Shown here: one piece after another, positions 37,055-45,944 of the stretch
How the letters are laid out: each line of letters starts with the position of its first letter
Position numbering within the stretch: position 1 is the first letter of the stretch
Assembly (NCBI GenBank): GCA_028571325.1
Contig: CP116767.1
Span: 1,269,150 to 1,333,149 of the forward strand
Origin: Wolbachia endosymbiont of Ctenocephalides felis wCfeF
Lineage (GTDB): Bacteria; Pseudomonadota; Alphaproteobacteria; Rickettsiales; Anaplasmataceae
Direction of reading: 5' to 3'
Length of the DNA: 64,000 bases
The notes under the pieces: generated by a model
Seen by the model: the letters and a program-made list of their open reading frames with translations, nothing else
Database searches by the model: none
What the model was told of the DNA's origin: nothing
Program-made: the position numbers and the translations under genes

Positions 37055-37984
37055 ATGGAAAATGTTAAAATCATACCAGTAGAAGATAACAACGTTAGGC
37101 TGGATAGGTATATAAGAAGGATTTTTCCTAATTTAAAGCAATCTACAATTGAGAAATCTTTAAGAAGAGAGTTGATTAAAGTTAATGGCTGCAAAGCAAA
37201 GTCGAGTGATAGAGTGAACTCTGGGCAAACTATAACGATAAAACACTTAGATTATATTAACAATACCAATTCCGAACGCAAATATAATGAAGAGTTAGTG
37301 AATCTACTGAAAGACAACATATTGTATGAAGATGAATATATACTAGCTATAAACAAACCTGCAGGAGTAATCGTTCAAGGTGGTGTAAAAGTAAAAATCA
37401 GCATTAGTGATTTGCTTGACCAAATCAGAGAGGGAGAAACATTTAAGATTGTTCATAGACTGGATAGGGATACAAGCGGAGCGATAATATTTGCACGCAA
37501 TGCTAATGTTGCCAGATACCTTATGGAAGAATTCAAAGCACGTAGAGTAAAAAAAACTTATTTAGCATTAACTTCCGGCATACCGAGCAAGAATAGAGGA
37601 ATAATAGACTATCCATTGGCAAAAAAATATATTTCAGGTCAAGAAAAAGTGGTCATTGATGAAAATTCATCTCAGAATGCCACTACACGTTTTTCGATCA
37701 TAGCAAGGCTAGAGCACAATGTCGCTTATTTAGAATTGCAACCAATTACCGGCAGGACTCATCAATTAAGGGCGCATTTGGCCCATATAAACTGTCCTAT
37801 TCTTGGTGATGGTAAATATGGTGGTAGGAAGGCTTTTATCGACGGTATAGCAAATAAAATCCATCTCCACTCGTATTCTTTATCTTTAAAACTGCCAAAT
37901 GGCAAAAAAACCACTATCACTGCTCTTCCCCCTGAGCACTTTAAAAATTCCCTCGAGGCATTACACCCTCCCTTTGAGTGGTAA
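37055..37984 (+). CDS. rluC: 23S rRNA pseudouridine synthase RluC-type
   Basis: The 309-residue protein has an N-terminal S4 domain (VRLDRYIRRIFPNLKQSTIE) and an RluA-type catalytic domain with KIVHRLDRDTSGAIIFARN, whose Asp in HRLDRDTSG is the nucleophile. The C-terminal signature is LQPITGRTHQLRAHLAH. It is complete, in contrast to the rluD remnant at 594-1025. Cassette B2 follows directly after the stop. Confidence 0.93.
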   Translation: MENVKIIPVEDNNVRLDRYIRRIFPNLKQSTIEKSLRRELIKVNGCKAKSSDRVNSGQTITIKHLDYINNTNSERKYNEELVNLLKDNILYEDEYILAINKPAGVIVQGGVKVKISISDLLDQIREGETFKIVHRLDRDTSGAIIFARNANVARYLMEEFKARRVKKTYLALTSGIPSKNRGIIDYPLAKKYISGQEKVVIDENSSQNATTRFSIIARLEHNVAYLELQPITGRTHQLRAHLAHINCPILGDGKYGGRKAFIDGIANKIHLHSYSLSLKLPNGKKTTITALPPEHFKNSLEALHPPFEW

Positions 37985-38102
37985 ACGTTACCTAAAAAAA
38001 AGCAAAAGAAACCCTGGTCGGTATTTATTTTAATAACTTGGCGTTAATGCTCTATACGCTTGACAAGTAGCTGACCTTGGGGTTGTAAATACCCATAATC
38101 TT

Positions 38103-38131
38103 ATGATAAGGGAAATGTCGAAACTTGTCAA
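38103..38131 (-). promoter_or_regulatory. Inner promoter of cassette B2
   Basis: On the minus strand TTGACA (38131-38126), a 17-base spacer and TATCAT (38108-38103). Confidence 0.65.
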
Positions 38132-38421
38132 GCAATTTTTTTGTGAAAAAAATAAGATTGGTTAAGATTTTAACTAATTTAAAAAAAAGACAAAAGAAAC
38201 CCCGCAATGTGAGTTGTTTACTGTTCTCTCAAAAACTTGGCGTCCGGTTCTCTCTTACACCGCTTAGTAAGCGAGGTTCAGCTAATGTAGACAAAAAATT
38301 ATAAAGACATGCAGTGTCCATGCTGCAAAAATAAAACATAACACGCCTTGTTTTATACTGTGCTTTTGTCACTTAATACAAGATTAAAGATAAATTTTAG
38401 GCCTAAAACACCCACAACTTT

Positions 38422-38450
38422 ATTGTAAGGGGACCTGTGAAGGTTGTCAA
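38422..38450 (-). promoter_or_regulatory. Outer promoter of cassette B2
   Basis: On the minus strand TTGACA (38450-38445), a 17-base spacer and TACAAT (38427-38422). Confidence 0.75.
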
Positions 38451-38505
38451 GTAGTTTTTTTTGTTTCTGTGAGCTACCAAATCACAATGTTCATGCATTT
38501 AGGCT

Positions 38506-39330
38506 CTACAACCACTTAACAAGAGGCGGCATTGACATCATAATTGCATCTGGATTACCACCCGTCATTAAACCAAATCTTGTACCACGGTCATATAGTA
38601 GGTTGAATTCTACGTACCTGCCACGCTTTATTAATTGGGCCTCTCGCTGCTTTTCCGTCCAAGGCTTTTGCATATGTTGACGTATTATATGCGAATAGAT
38701 TTCCAAAAAGGTTTCGCCCACTGCTTTTGTAAATTTGAAGTCATTTTCCCAGCTGCCAGAATTCAGATCATCATAGAAAATTCCACCAATTCCACGTGGT
38801 TCTTTCCTATGCCGTAAGAAAAAGTAGCTGTCACATTGCTCCTTAAATTTTGGATAATACTCAGTATCAAATTCATCACATGTTGCCTTGATTGATTCAT
38901 GGATATACTTATAATCTTCCTCATTTCTATATGTTGGAGTAAAGTCCATTCCTCCACCGAACCATTGTTTCGATGTATACATCAGCCTTGTGTTCATATG
39001 TGCTGCAGGAATCAGAGGAGATTGCATGTGAGACACTAAAGATATGCCACTTGCCCAAAATTCCCCATCACTCTTACTTGCACCAGGAATTTCATTTATA
39101 ATTGAACCTGCGAATTTTCCATGTACTTTTGAAACGTTTACCCCTACTTTTTCAAAAACATTACCGTAAATAACTGTAGATTCGCCACCTCCGCCACCTG
39201 GGCGATCCCATTTTCTTTTTTCAATCTTTGGATCTGTGGATGACTGTTCTTCAATTGACAGAAAAGACTCTACAATTTTATTTCTCAGTGCACAGAACCA
39301 TTCAAAAGCTTGCATTTTTTGTTCGTTCAT
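38506..39330 (-). CDS. hemF: Oxygen-dependent coproporphyrinogen III oxidase
   Basis: The 274-residue enzyme carries out the aerobic decarboxylation of coproporphyrinogen III in heme synthesis. Signatures seen include HMNTRLMYTSKQWFGGGMDFTP, read in parts as HMNTRLMYT and WFGGGMDFTP, the RGIGGIFYDDLN segment, and the C-terminal GRYVEFNLLYDRGTRFGLM, ending in the MSMPPLVKW motif. Heme from this pathway feeds the neighbouring cox system through CtaB. Length is slightly short for the family but all core blocks are present. Confidence 0.96.
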   Translation of the reverse strand: MNEQKMQAFEWFCALRNKIVESFLSIEEQSSTDPKIEKRKWDRPGGGGGESTVIYGNVFEKVGVNVSKVHGKFAGSIINEIPGASKSDGEFWASGISLVSHMQSPLIPAAHMNTRLMYTSKQWFGGGMDFTPTYRNEEDYKYIHESIKATCDEFDTEYYPKFKEQCDSYFFLRHRKEPRGIGGIFYDDLNSGSWENDFKFTKAVGETFLEIYSHIIRQHMQKPWTEKQREAQLIKRGRYVEFNLLYDRGTRFGLMTGGNPDAIMMSMPPLVKWL

Positions 39331-39444
39331 AATGTCTTGTCAACAGTACCAATATCCGAGAGATTTAAGTGGTAATTACTTATCAAAGATGTTAATAATT
39401 CGATAATAATTAAATAAATATAATAAAACATTTTTATATGCACA

Positions 39445-41925
39445 ATGAGTAAAAGATACATAGACAGCAAGAAAGAGAACAGGGTTGACTTCATATTGAG
39501 GAATCATGGAATGTCAATTATCGCTATGGCAGTCATTATGTTTTTACCTCCGGTAGTAATATCAACACTCTACTTTTTCGATATATATGACCAGCATACT
39601 AATATAGAGATTAACCTACTAGTTAGCACTTTAATGACTCTATTTATAGTATATCATGTAAAACGCTATAAATACCTACTTAATATCGTAGAATTCCAAA
39701 ATGCAATATTTGCAAATGCACTAAATCATAATACAGAATTTTGTCTTATTTTACACAGAGATGATGGTATTGTTTATGCTGACGCAAGGTTCTACGAAAG
39801 ATTCAAAGATCACATAGATAATGACGTTACATTAGACAAGATTCTTGAAGTAGGGAATATTTCGGAGAAAGACAAAAAGGCGCTACACCACGCGCTGAAA
39901 AATAACTCTTCTGTACAGGTAAGCATTGCCTTAAACAAGAAAGACAAAATATCTAATTTTCTTTTGCTTTTTGAACCAGTACCAGATAATCCCCAAGTTG
40001 TTATAAGTAGTAATAAGGCTCTAAATTTATCATTAGCACCAATAGCAAGACCACATGGGTATTTTGTGTTAAAAGCAACACAGGTGAACAAAGAGCAGGT
40101 ATACGAAGAATTAATAGAAAAGCATAATATAGGAACTTACATTGCAAATGCTAAAGGGATGATTTTATCTGTAAATCAAAGATTTTTAGACATGTTTGAG
40201 CTGAAAAAACTTGAAAGAGGCAGTTCAATCAATGATTTTGTATTTCAATCTAAGTATAATAATACAGCAGCTGATAATGAAGTTTTGTTTTGTACCGTAA
40301 GTGGTATTCCATTTAAAGCTTATATGAGCGCTGCCATGTTTTGTGATAAACACCATCATAACTATATATATGGCTTTATTACGCCAGTTGAATCAAACGT
40401 TATTGATTATCAATTACACCCATGTTTTACAAATTCATCAATCGCTATTGCACAGTGCGATGTAAGCGGTAACTTTATAAAAAAAAATACAGCGCTAATA
40501 AAGCTTGCAGGGCCAGATAACAATTCGATCTTTACGCTGATATCAGACGACTATCATATGAAAATACGTGAGTATTTTTCGAGTAATAGAATAAATAACG
40601 CATCCTTTGATGTGCAGCTCAGCAACAACGATAATACGAAGATATATTTCAATAAGTTTCTTCATAATAGAACGATGTTCATACTCTGCTATTTTGTCGA
40701 TAACACTGAGCATAAAAATCTGGAGATAAAACTTGAGCATTACCAAAAAATGCAAGCTATAGGACAGCTCGCAGGTGGTATTGCGCATGATTTTAACAAT
40801 ATACTAACCGGAATAATAGGATTTTGTGATTTGCTTTTGCTTCAGCATTCAGCCAGTGATCCATCTTTTGGAAATATAATACAAATACAGCAAAATGCTA
40901 AACGTGGATCAAATTTAGTCAAGCAGTTGCTTGCCTTCTCAAGAAGGCAGACAATGCAGCCAAAAATTATCGATGTAAATAGCACGATAGCTAATCTTTA
41001 TGAAATGATAAAAAGGTTGATAGGCGAGAATATAAAATTCACTGCTTATTACGGTAGGGATCTAGGTATGGTGAGGGCTGATCAAGGACAATTAGACCAA
41101 GTTATACTCAACTTAGTAATAAATGCTGGTGCTGCTATGGAAAAGGGTGGAGAACTGACTATACGAACTTTTAATAAAAAGATCAATTCATTAAATTCCA
41201 CACCTAAGAATATGTTTTCTCCAGACAAAGAAGCGATTGAACATGGAAATTACGTTGTAATTGAAGTAATTGATACGGGATGTGGAATGACGCATGATAC
41301 AATTCAAAAAGTATTTGACCCATTCTTTTCTACTAAAGATATTACCTCTGGTACAGGTCTTGGTCTCTCCACTGTATATGGTATTATTAAACAAACTGAA
41401 GGATATATCTATGTTGCTAGTGAGATAAATCATGGGACTAAATTTAGCATATTTTTGCCTATGGTTTACATATCAGATGAAAACCATAGAGAGAAAAGCA
41501 GCGAAGAAATAGAGAAACCAGTAGTAAATGAAGTTAAAAGCAATGGTACAATCTTATTGATCGAAGATGAAGATTCGGTAAGAGAATTCACTACTAAAGC
41601 ATTACAAAGAAAAGGGTTTGATGTAATAGAAGCTAGCACAGGCAACAAGGCATTGGAAATGATAAGCGAAAAAAGTTTACACATAGATCTAATAATCACT
41701 GATGTGATTATGCCAGAAGTTAGCGGTCCAGAGATAGTCAAAGAAGCCCTAATTCACAGGCCAGGTATCAATGTCATTTTTATTTCTGGGTATGCGGAAG
41801 ATGCATTTTTGAAGAATGACACCATTAATGTAGAAGATTTCCACTTTTTACCAAAGCCATTCACCCTAAATGAATTGGGAAACAAAGTGCAAAGTGTACT
41901 ACACAAAGCAAAAAAAACAGTTTAA
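39445..41925 (+). CDS. cckA: Hybrid sensor histidine kinase, CckA type
   Basis: The 826-residue protein has two N-terminal membrane helices (MSIIAMAVIMFLPPVVISTL; VSTLMTLFIVYHV) and PAS-like regions at about 80-420. The HisKA box is GQLAGGIAHDFNNILTGIIG with the phospho-His, and the ATPase domain has N, G1 and G2 boxes (VINAGAAM, DTGCGM, GTGLGLSTVYG). A C-terminal receiver domain carries the phospho-Asp in IITDVIMPEVSG. In alphaproteobacteria CckA feeds phosphate through ChpT to the cell-cycle regulator CtrA and also removes it. Confidence 0.94.
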   Translation: MSKRYIDSKKENRVDFILRNHGMSIIAMAVIMFLPPVVISTLYFFDIYDQHTNIEINLLVSTLMTLFIVYHVKRYKYLLNIVEFQNAIFANALNHNTEFCLILHRDDGIVYADARFYERFKDHIDNDVTLDKILEVGNISEKDKKALHHALKNNSSVQVSIALNKKDKISNFLLLFEPVPDNPQVVISSNKALNLSLAPIARPHGYFVLKATQVNKEQVYEELIEKHNIGTYIANAKGMILSVNQRFLDMFELKKLERGSSINDFVFQSKYNNTAADNEVLFCTVSGIPFKAYMSAAMFCDKHHHNYIYGFITPVESNVIDYQLHPCFTNSSIAIAQCDVSGNFIKKNTALIKLAGPDNNSIFTLISDDYHMKIREYFSSNRINNASFDVQLSNNDNTKIYFNKFLHNRTMFILCYFVDNTEHKNLEIKLEHYQKMQAIGQLAGGIAHDFNNILTGIIGFCDLLLLQHSASDPSFGNIIQIQQNAKRGSNLVKQLLAFSRRQTMQPKIIDVNSTIANLYEMIKRLIGENIKFTAYYGRDLGMVRADQGQLDQVILNLVINAGAAMEKGGELTIRTFNKKINSLNSTPKNMFSPDKEAIEHGNYVVIEVIDTGCGMTHDTIQKVFDPFFSTKDITSGTGLGLSTVYGIIKQTEGYIYVASEINHGTKFSIFLPMVYISDENHREKSSEEIEKPVVNEVKSNGTILLIEDEDSVREFTTKALQRKGFDVIEASTGNKALEMISEKSLHIDLIITDVIMPEVSGPEIVKEALIHRPGINVIFISGYAEDAFLKNDTINVEDFHFLPKPFTLNELGNKVQSVLHKAKKTV

Positions 41926-42006
41926 TTTTAGGCAACAAAAAAATTTTCTAATGCAAAAATTTCTAGCATATATACAATAGAGTTATTTTATACGTAAGAT
42001 AAAGGC

Positions 42007-42849
42007 GTGAGCAAGGTTATTGCAATAGTAAACCAAAAGGGTGGAGTTGGTAAAACTACAACTAGTATAAACTTATCGACAGCCTTTGCTGCTGTAGGAA
42101 AAAGCACTTTACTAGTAGATCTTGACCCTCAAGGAAATGCTAGCACCGGGCTTGGGATTTCTTATCGTAGCAGGGAAGAAAAAAATATATATAAAATATT
42201 ACTAAGTAGCGAAAATAAACTGATAGGATCAGCAATTTTCGATATAAAGGAAATTCCAAATTTGTCGCTAATTTCGTCAGTGGTTGATTTATCAGCTGCA
42301 GAAATTGAACTATCACAGCTTGAACGAGGAAAATTTGTTCTAAAAAACGCATTAGAAAAAATACGTGATAATTATGAGTACATAATTATTGACTGTCCTC
42401 CATCACTTGGTTTGCTTACCATTAATGCCTTGACCGCTGCTGATTCTATTGTTGTTCCTCTTCAGTGTGAATTTTTTGCTCTGGAGGGACTGAGTCATCT
42501 AGTTAAAACTGTGGAGCTAATAAAAAGAAATAACTTAAACCCTTGCCTGGTAATAGAAGGGATATTGCTCACAATGTATGATAAGCGCAACAAGCTTAGC
42601 GAACAGATCAAGAATGACATTTGTCAGTATTTAAATGACAAGGTGTATAAAACTATTATTCCACTATATGAGACCATCATTCCGCGTAATGTGAGATTAT
42701 CGGAAGCACCCTCCCATGGGAAACCCGCTATTGTATACGATCTTAAATGCCCTGGCGCACAAGCATATATAAGTTTAGCCAAGGAAATTTTGAGGAAGCA
42801 TGCAAGCGGTTGCCAAGAGAAGAAGCTGGTGAGCGAGGGCATAGTATGA
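42007..42849 (+). CDS. parA: Chromosome-partitioning ATPase ParA
   Basis: The 280-residue protein starts at a GTG (42007). It has the deviant Walker A motif KGGVGKTTTSINLS, Walker A' at LLVDLDPQGNASTGLG and Walker B at IIIDCPPSLGLLT. It binds DNA non-specifically and moves ParB-parS complexes. Its TGA overlaps the ATG of parB (ATGA). The 80 bases upstream are A+T-rich without an obvious strong promoter. Confidence 0.96.
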   Translation: MSKVIAIVNQKGGVGKTTTSINLSTAFAAVGKSTLLVDLDPQGNASTGLGISYRSREEKNIYKILLSSENKLIGSAIFDIKEIPNLSLISSVVDLSAAEIELSQLERGKFVLKNALEKIRDNYEYIIIDCPPSLGLLTINALTAADSIVVPLQCEFFALEGLSHLVKTVELIKRNNLNPCLVIEGILLTMYDKRNKLSEQIKNDICQYLNDKVYKTIIPLYETIIPRNVRLSEAPSHGKPAIVYDLKCPGAQAYISLAKEILRKHASGCQEKKLVSEGIV

Positions 42850-43703
42850 AGGATAATAGGCGCCTGGGCAGAGGTCTTGCTGGCCTTATAGGTGATAATT
42901 ATGATAATAAAAATGATCGGCAAGAGTATTTACCTATTTCACTACTGCACCCAAGCAAATCCCAGCCACGAAAGCACTTTGATGAAGAATCACTAAAAGA
43001 ACTCGCAAGTTCAATAGAGAAAAATGGCATTATACAGCCCATCGTAGTGCGCAAAGACTCAAATAATGACGGTTACGAAATAATAGCTGGAGAACGTCGT
43101 TGGCGAGCAAGCAAGATTGCAAACCTCGATAGTGTGCCAGTCATTGTAAAAGATTTGAGCGACAAGGAGTGCCTGGAATTATCCATTATTGAGAACATAC
43201 AAAGGCAAGATATAAATCCAATAGAGGAAGGTGAAGCATACAAAAAACTGACAGATGAGTTCTCTTATACACATGAAGAACTAGCCTCAGCTGTAGGCAG
43301 AAGCCGCAGCCACATAACCAATATGACTCGGATGTTATTACTTCCCGAAGGTGTGAAAAAAATGATCAATGAAAAAAAATTGTCTATGGGCCATGCAAGA
43401 GCGTTGATTAATGTTGAAAACGCAGAAAGCATTGCAGAGAAGATAATTTCCCAAGGCTTGAGCGTTAGACAAACTGAAAAATTGATAAGAGACTTACACC
43501 AAAGTAGTGATAAAAAAGAACAAAAATATACTCAAAATCAGGATATAGCCGCAATAGAGGGCGCTATATCTTCTCAGCTTGGCTTAAAGATCAAAATTAA
43601 TGACAACAATTCCAAGGGTAAAGTTATGATACGGTATAATAACCCAAATGAATTGGATTTAATATTAAAGATTTTGAATAGAAAGTTTGAGAGCTGCCAG
43701 TAG
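42846..43703 (+). CDS. parB: Chromosome-partitioning protein ParB
   Basis: The 285-residue protein starts at the ATG overlapping the parA stop (MKDNRRLGRGLAGLIGD); the longer open frame upstream lies within parA. It has the CTP-binding region GYEIIAGERRWRASKIA and SIIENIQRQDINPIEEG, an HTH parS-binding domain (ASAVGRSRSHITNMTRMLLL) and a C-terminal dimer domain. I saw no parS-like palindrome nearby. Cassette A3 follows after about 25 bases. Confidence 0.96.
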   Translation: MKDNRRLGRGLAGLIGDNYDNKNDRQEYLPISLLHPSKSQPRKHFDEESLKELASSIEKNGIIQPIVVRKDSNNDGYEIIAGERRWRASKIANLDSVPVIVKDLSDKECLELSIIENIQRQDINPIEEGEAYKKLTDEFSYTHEELASAVGRSRSHITNMTRMLLLPEGVKKMINEKKLSMGHARALINVENAESIAEKIISQGLSVRQTEKLIRDLHQSSDKKEQKYTQNQDIAAIEGAISSQLGLKIKINDNNSKGKVMIRYNNPNELDLILKILNRKFESCQ

Positions 43704-43729
43704 AGTGAAAAGATAATCAACTGTTGGCG

Positions 43730-44205
43730 TCATCCAATAGAAACGAAAAAAACTACTTGACAACTCCCGCCGTTACCCTTATAATGAAACTGAAGCTATT
43801 ATTTATCTTCAGTCTGTGCAGATTAAATGAGAAAAAAACTTAGCATATTTGGCGTCTCATGTTTAATTTTTCGCACTATGTGCACTGCATGTCTTTTTAA
43901 AACTTCTGTTTTTTTACCTATACAAGCTCAAACGCGCTTATAAGTCGTTTAAGACATCAAAAACGCCAATATCATAAGATAGATAGTGAATAACTAGCTA
44001 CTCGGGGTTTCTTTTGCTTTTTTTCTGCTTAGTGAGTTTCTTAAACGTTTATGGCTAAGGTTAAGTTGCATTAAAAAGCAGCTAAGTCGCACTTATTAAG
44101 CGTTTAGGATAAAAAAACGCCAACATTTCGACACAAAAGTAAATAACTAGCCGCCACGGGGCTTCTTTTGCTTTTTTCTCCATTTGGTAAATTTCTTAAT
44201 GTTTA
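43730..44205 (+). repeat. Type A promoter-bearing repeat cassette, copy A3
   Basis: Nearly identical to A1, sharing even the upstream GTCATCCAATAGAAAC flank. It keeps the consensus promoter, the ORF (43827-43943) and both tails. In the second tail the short stem AGCC/GGCT flanks GCCACGG, against ACCACGG in A2. It lies between parB and the palindromic element. Confidence 0.85.
43757..43785 (+). promoter_or_regulatory. Perfect-consensus promoter of cassette A3
   Basis: TTGACA at 43757-43762, 17-base spacer and TATAAT at 43780-43785. Confidence 0.8.
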
Positions 44206-44237
44206 TAGCTGAAGCAGTTCAAGAGATCGTGAAGGGT

Positions 44238-44275
44238 GTCATTTCAGTGCCCGACACTGGAATCTAGGAAAGTTT
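44238..44275. repeat. Partial Wolbachia-type palindromic repeat
   Basis: The segment GTCATTTCAGTGCCCGACAC followed by TGGAATCTAG has the CAGTG/CACTG symmetry of the dispersed palindromic repeats. It is shorter than the copies at 32320 and 59563. Confidence 0.55.
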
Positions 44276-44400
44276 GCTTGTAATACCAAGCTTCACTGGT
44301 AACGGAACAAATGAAAAAGGGCTCTTTTTGCCTATAATTGGGGAGTTAAGCAAATTTATAACGTGTTCCATTTGTCTTCCCAATAACGAATGTTGGTATA

Positions 44401-45318
44401 AGAGGTTGTCCGGAAACTAGTAAAAGGCTATAATATCTGAAATTTTAGTACGGGGTAAAGATGAGAAAAAAGTATCCAACAAACCTAAGCGAAAGGGAAT
44501 GGGCAAGAATAGAAAAGCACTTCAGAGTATCATACAAGAAGGGAGGAAGGCCGCCAAAGTATAGCAAAAGAGAAATATTAGAAGCAATTTTCTATGTATT
44601 GCGCACAGGGTGTCAATGGCGGTATTTACCAAATGATTTTCCGCTATGGAAGACTGTGTATGAGCAGTTCAGGCAATGGAAGAAGCAGGGAATTTTTGAG
44701 AAAATGAATTATGAAATTACAAAATATAGTAGAAGAAAAATAGGAAGGAATGAGCAGCCGAGTGCCTGTATAGTAGATAGTCAATCTGTAAAGACTACAG
44801 AAAAAGGGGGATCAAAGGCTATGATGGAAGTAAAAAAGTAAAGGGTAGAAAAAGGCATATAATTACAGACACTCAGGGTTTTATACTAGGTTGTTACGTA
44901 GGCGCTGCTAACGAAAATGATAGAGATGGTATTAAGATAGCATTAAACAATATGAGAACAAAATATACTAAAGTTAAAAAAATGTGGGCTGACATGGGAT
45001 ACCAAGGAAGAAATTTAAAGAATCACATAAAGGAAGAATATGACATAGATATTGAAATTGTTAAAAGGCCTCCATGTAGATTTTGGGTGCACAAAGATAC
45101 GCCACCTGAGCTGCTGCCAACAAGAGAACAAGGGTTTAAAGTACAGCCAAGAAGATGGGTTGTAGAAAGGACTTTTGCTTGGATTAATAGAAATAGAAGG
45201 CTATCGAAGGAGTATGATTTACTCACAACATCCACTGAGAATTTCATATACCTAGCTATGAGTAGGGTTATGTTAAAGAGGGAATATGCTTGAATTTACT
45301 AGTTTCCGGACAACCTCT
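44401..45318 (+). mobile_element. IS5-family insertion sequence (IS427-like, two ORFs)
   Basis: The 918-bp element is bounded by perfect 24-bp terminal inverted repeats beginning AGAGGTTGTCCGGAAACTAG. Flanking bases read TATA on both sides, consistent with a 2- or 4-base target duplication. It sits exactly at the centre of the palindromic MITE. Confidence 0.92.
44461..45293 (+). CDS. IS5-family transposase, two frames joined by -1 frameshifting
   Basis: The first frame (44461-44841, 126 residues) holds the DUF4096-like N-terminal domain (LSEREWARIEKHF, TGCQWRYLPNDFPLWKTVY) and the first catalytic Asp (CIVDSQSVKTTEKGG). The second frame continues as GYDGSKKVKGRKRHIITDTQ and holds the second Asp (ADMGYQG) and the Glu in RRWVVERTFAWINRNRRL, ending at 45293. 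The frames join by a -1 shift at the A5G5 run (AAAAAGGGGG) near 44800, as is usual for this IS group. The element looks intact and possibly active. Confidence 0.88.
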
Positions 45319-45494
45319 TATACCAACATTCGTTATTGGGAAGACAAATGGGACACGTTATAAATTTGCTTAACTCCTCAATTATAGGCAAAAAGAGCCC
45401 TTTTTCATTTGTTCCGTTACTAGTGAGGCTTGGTATAAATAAGACTCAGGCTGGCTATATCAGTATCAAAATTAAGAAATAACAAAACATAGAA

Positions 45495-45902
45495 TTGAAC
45501 ATTATGACAAGAATAAAGGAAATTTTTCTGTTCATTCTGTTTGTAATTCTGATTCTCTTCAATACACTTGACGCTCAAGCCGACGAGACAGTGGAAGTAA
45601 TATGCAATGTAGTAAGTTACATTCAGGGAATAGGTGGACCACTTTTTACAGTAGTAATAATTGGAGCAAGCTTACTTGCAATATTTGGAAGAATGCCTTG
45701 GCCTGCACTTTTCGCACTTGGTATGTTTATTGCTGTATTTTTTGGTGCATCTAAAATTGTAACAACGATAACAGGAGAAGGAGCTTGTTGTCCTGAAGGA
45801 CAAACTATGCAAAATGGAAAGTGTGTTAGCAAGCGGAACTGTCCTCCTGGACGTGTGCTTAATGAGAAAAATCGTTGTGTTTCACGTTCTGATTTCTTCT
45901 AA
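45495..45902 (+). CDS. virB2: VirB2-type pilin paralogue 7 with a Cys-rich tail
   Basis: The 135-residue protein has a signal peptide ending near LDAQADE, the conserved YIQGIGGPLFTVVIIGASLL and MPWPALFALGMFIAVFFGAS, and an added C-terminal tail of about 40 residues. The tail has five Cys (ACCPEGQTMQNGKCV, NCPPGRVLNEKNRCV). The tail consists of two similar CP-G...-NRCV/GKCV units and may be disulfide-bonded outside the cell. It lies directly after the right arm of the MITE. No other copy in the window has this tail. Confidence 0.9.
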   Translation: MNIMTRIKEIFLFILFVILILFNTLDAQADETVEVICNVVSYIQGIGGPLFTVVIIGASLLAIFGRMPWPALFALGMFIAVFFGASKIVTTITGEGACCPEGQTMQNGKCVSKRNCPPGRVLNEKNRCVSRSDFF

Positions 45903-45944
45903 AGCTTAACTGATACCAAATCTTGCATCTGATCTATCAGAACC

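Larger units (their letters stand above)
37992..38465 (-). repeat. Type B promoter-bearing repeat cassette, copy B2 (inverted)
   Basis: This copy is in the reverse orientation, between rluC and hemF. Both promoters, the 14-bp TTTTAGGCCTAAAA palindrome, the 47-codon frame (38372-38229) and the T-rich tails are kept. The outer promoter spacer differs from B1 and B3 at many positions while both hexamers and the 17-base spacing are unchanged. The 3' module found after the tail in other copies is missing. Confidence 0.85.
44283..45436. repeat. Palindromic MITE-like element split at its centre by an IS
   Basis: The arms 44283-44400 and 45319-45436 (118 bases each) are inverted copies with four differences. 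Without the IS the element would be an almost perfect palindrome of about 235 bases with the centre GTTGGTATACCAAC. Both outer ends and the centre share the sequence TACCAA. No coding frame is present. This fits a MITE or a foldback element rather than a gene. Confidence 0.85.

Noticed and set aside
42007..43703. parS site or replication origin near parAB
   Set aside because: No TGTTTCACGTGAAACA-like palindrome and no DnaA-box cluster was seen in or around these genes.
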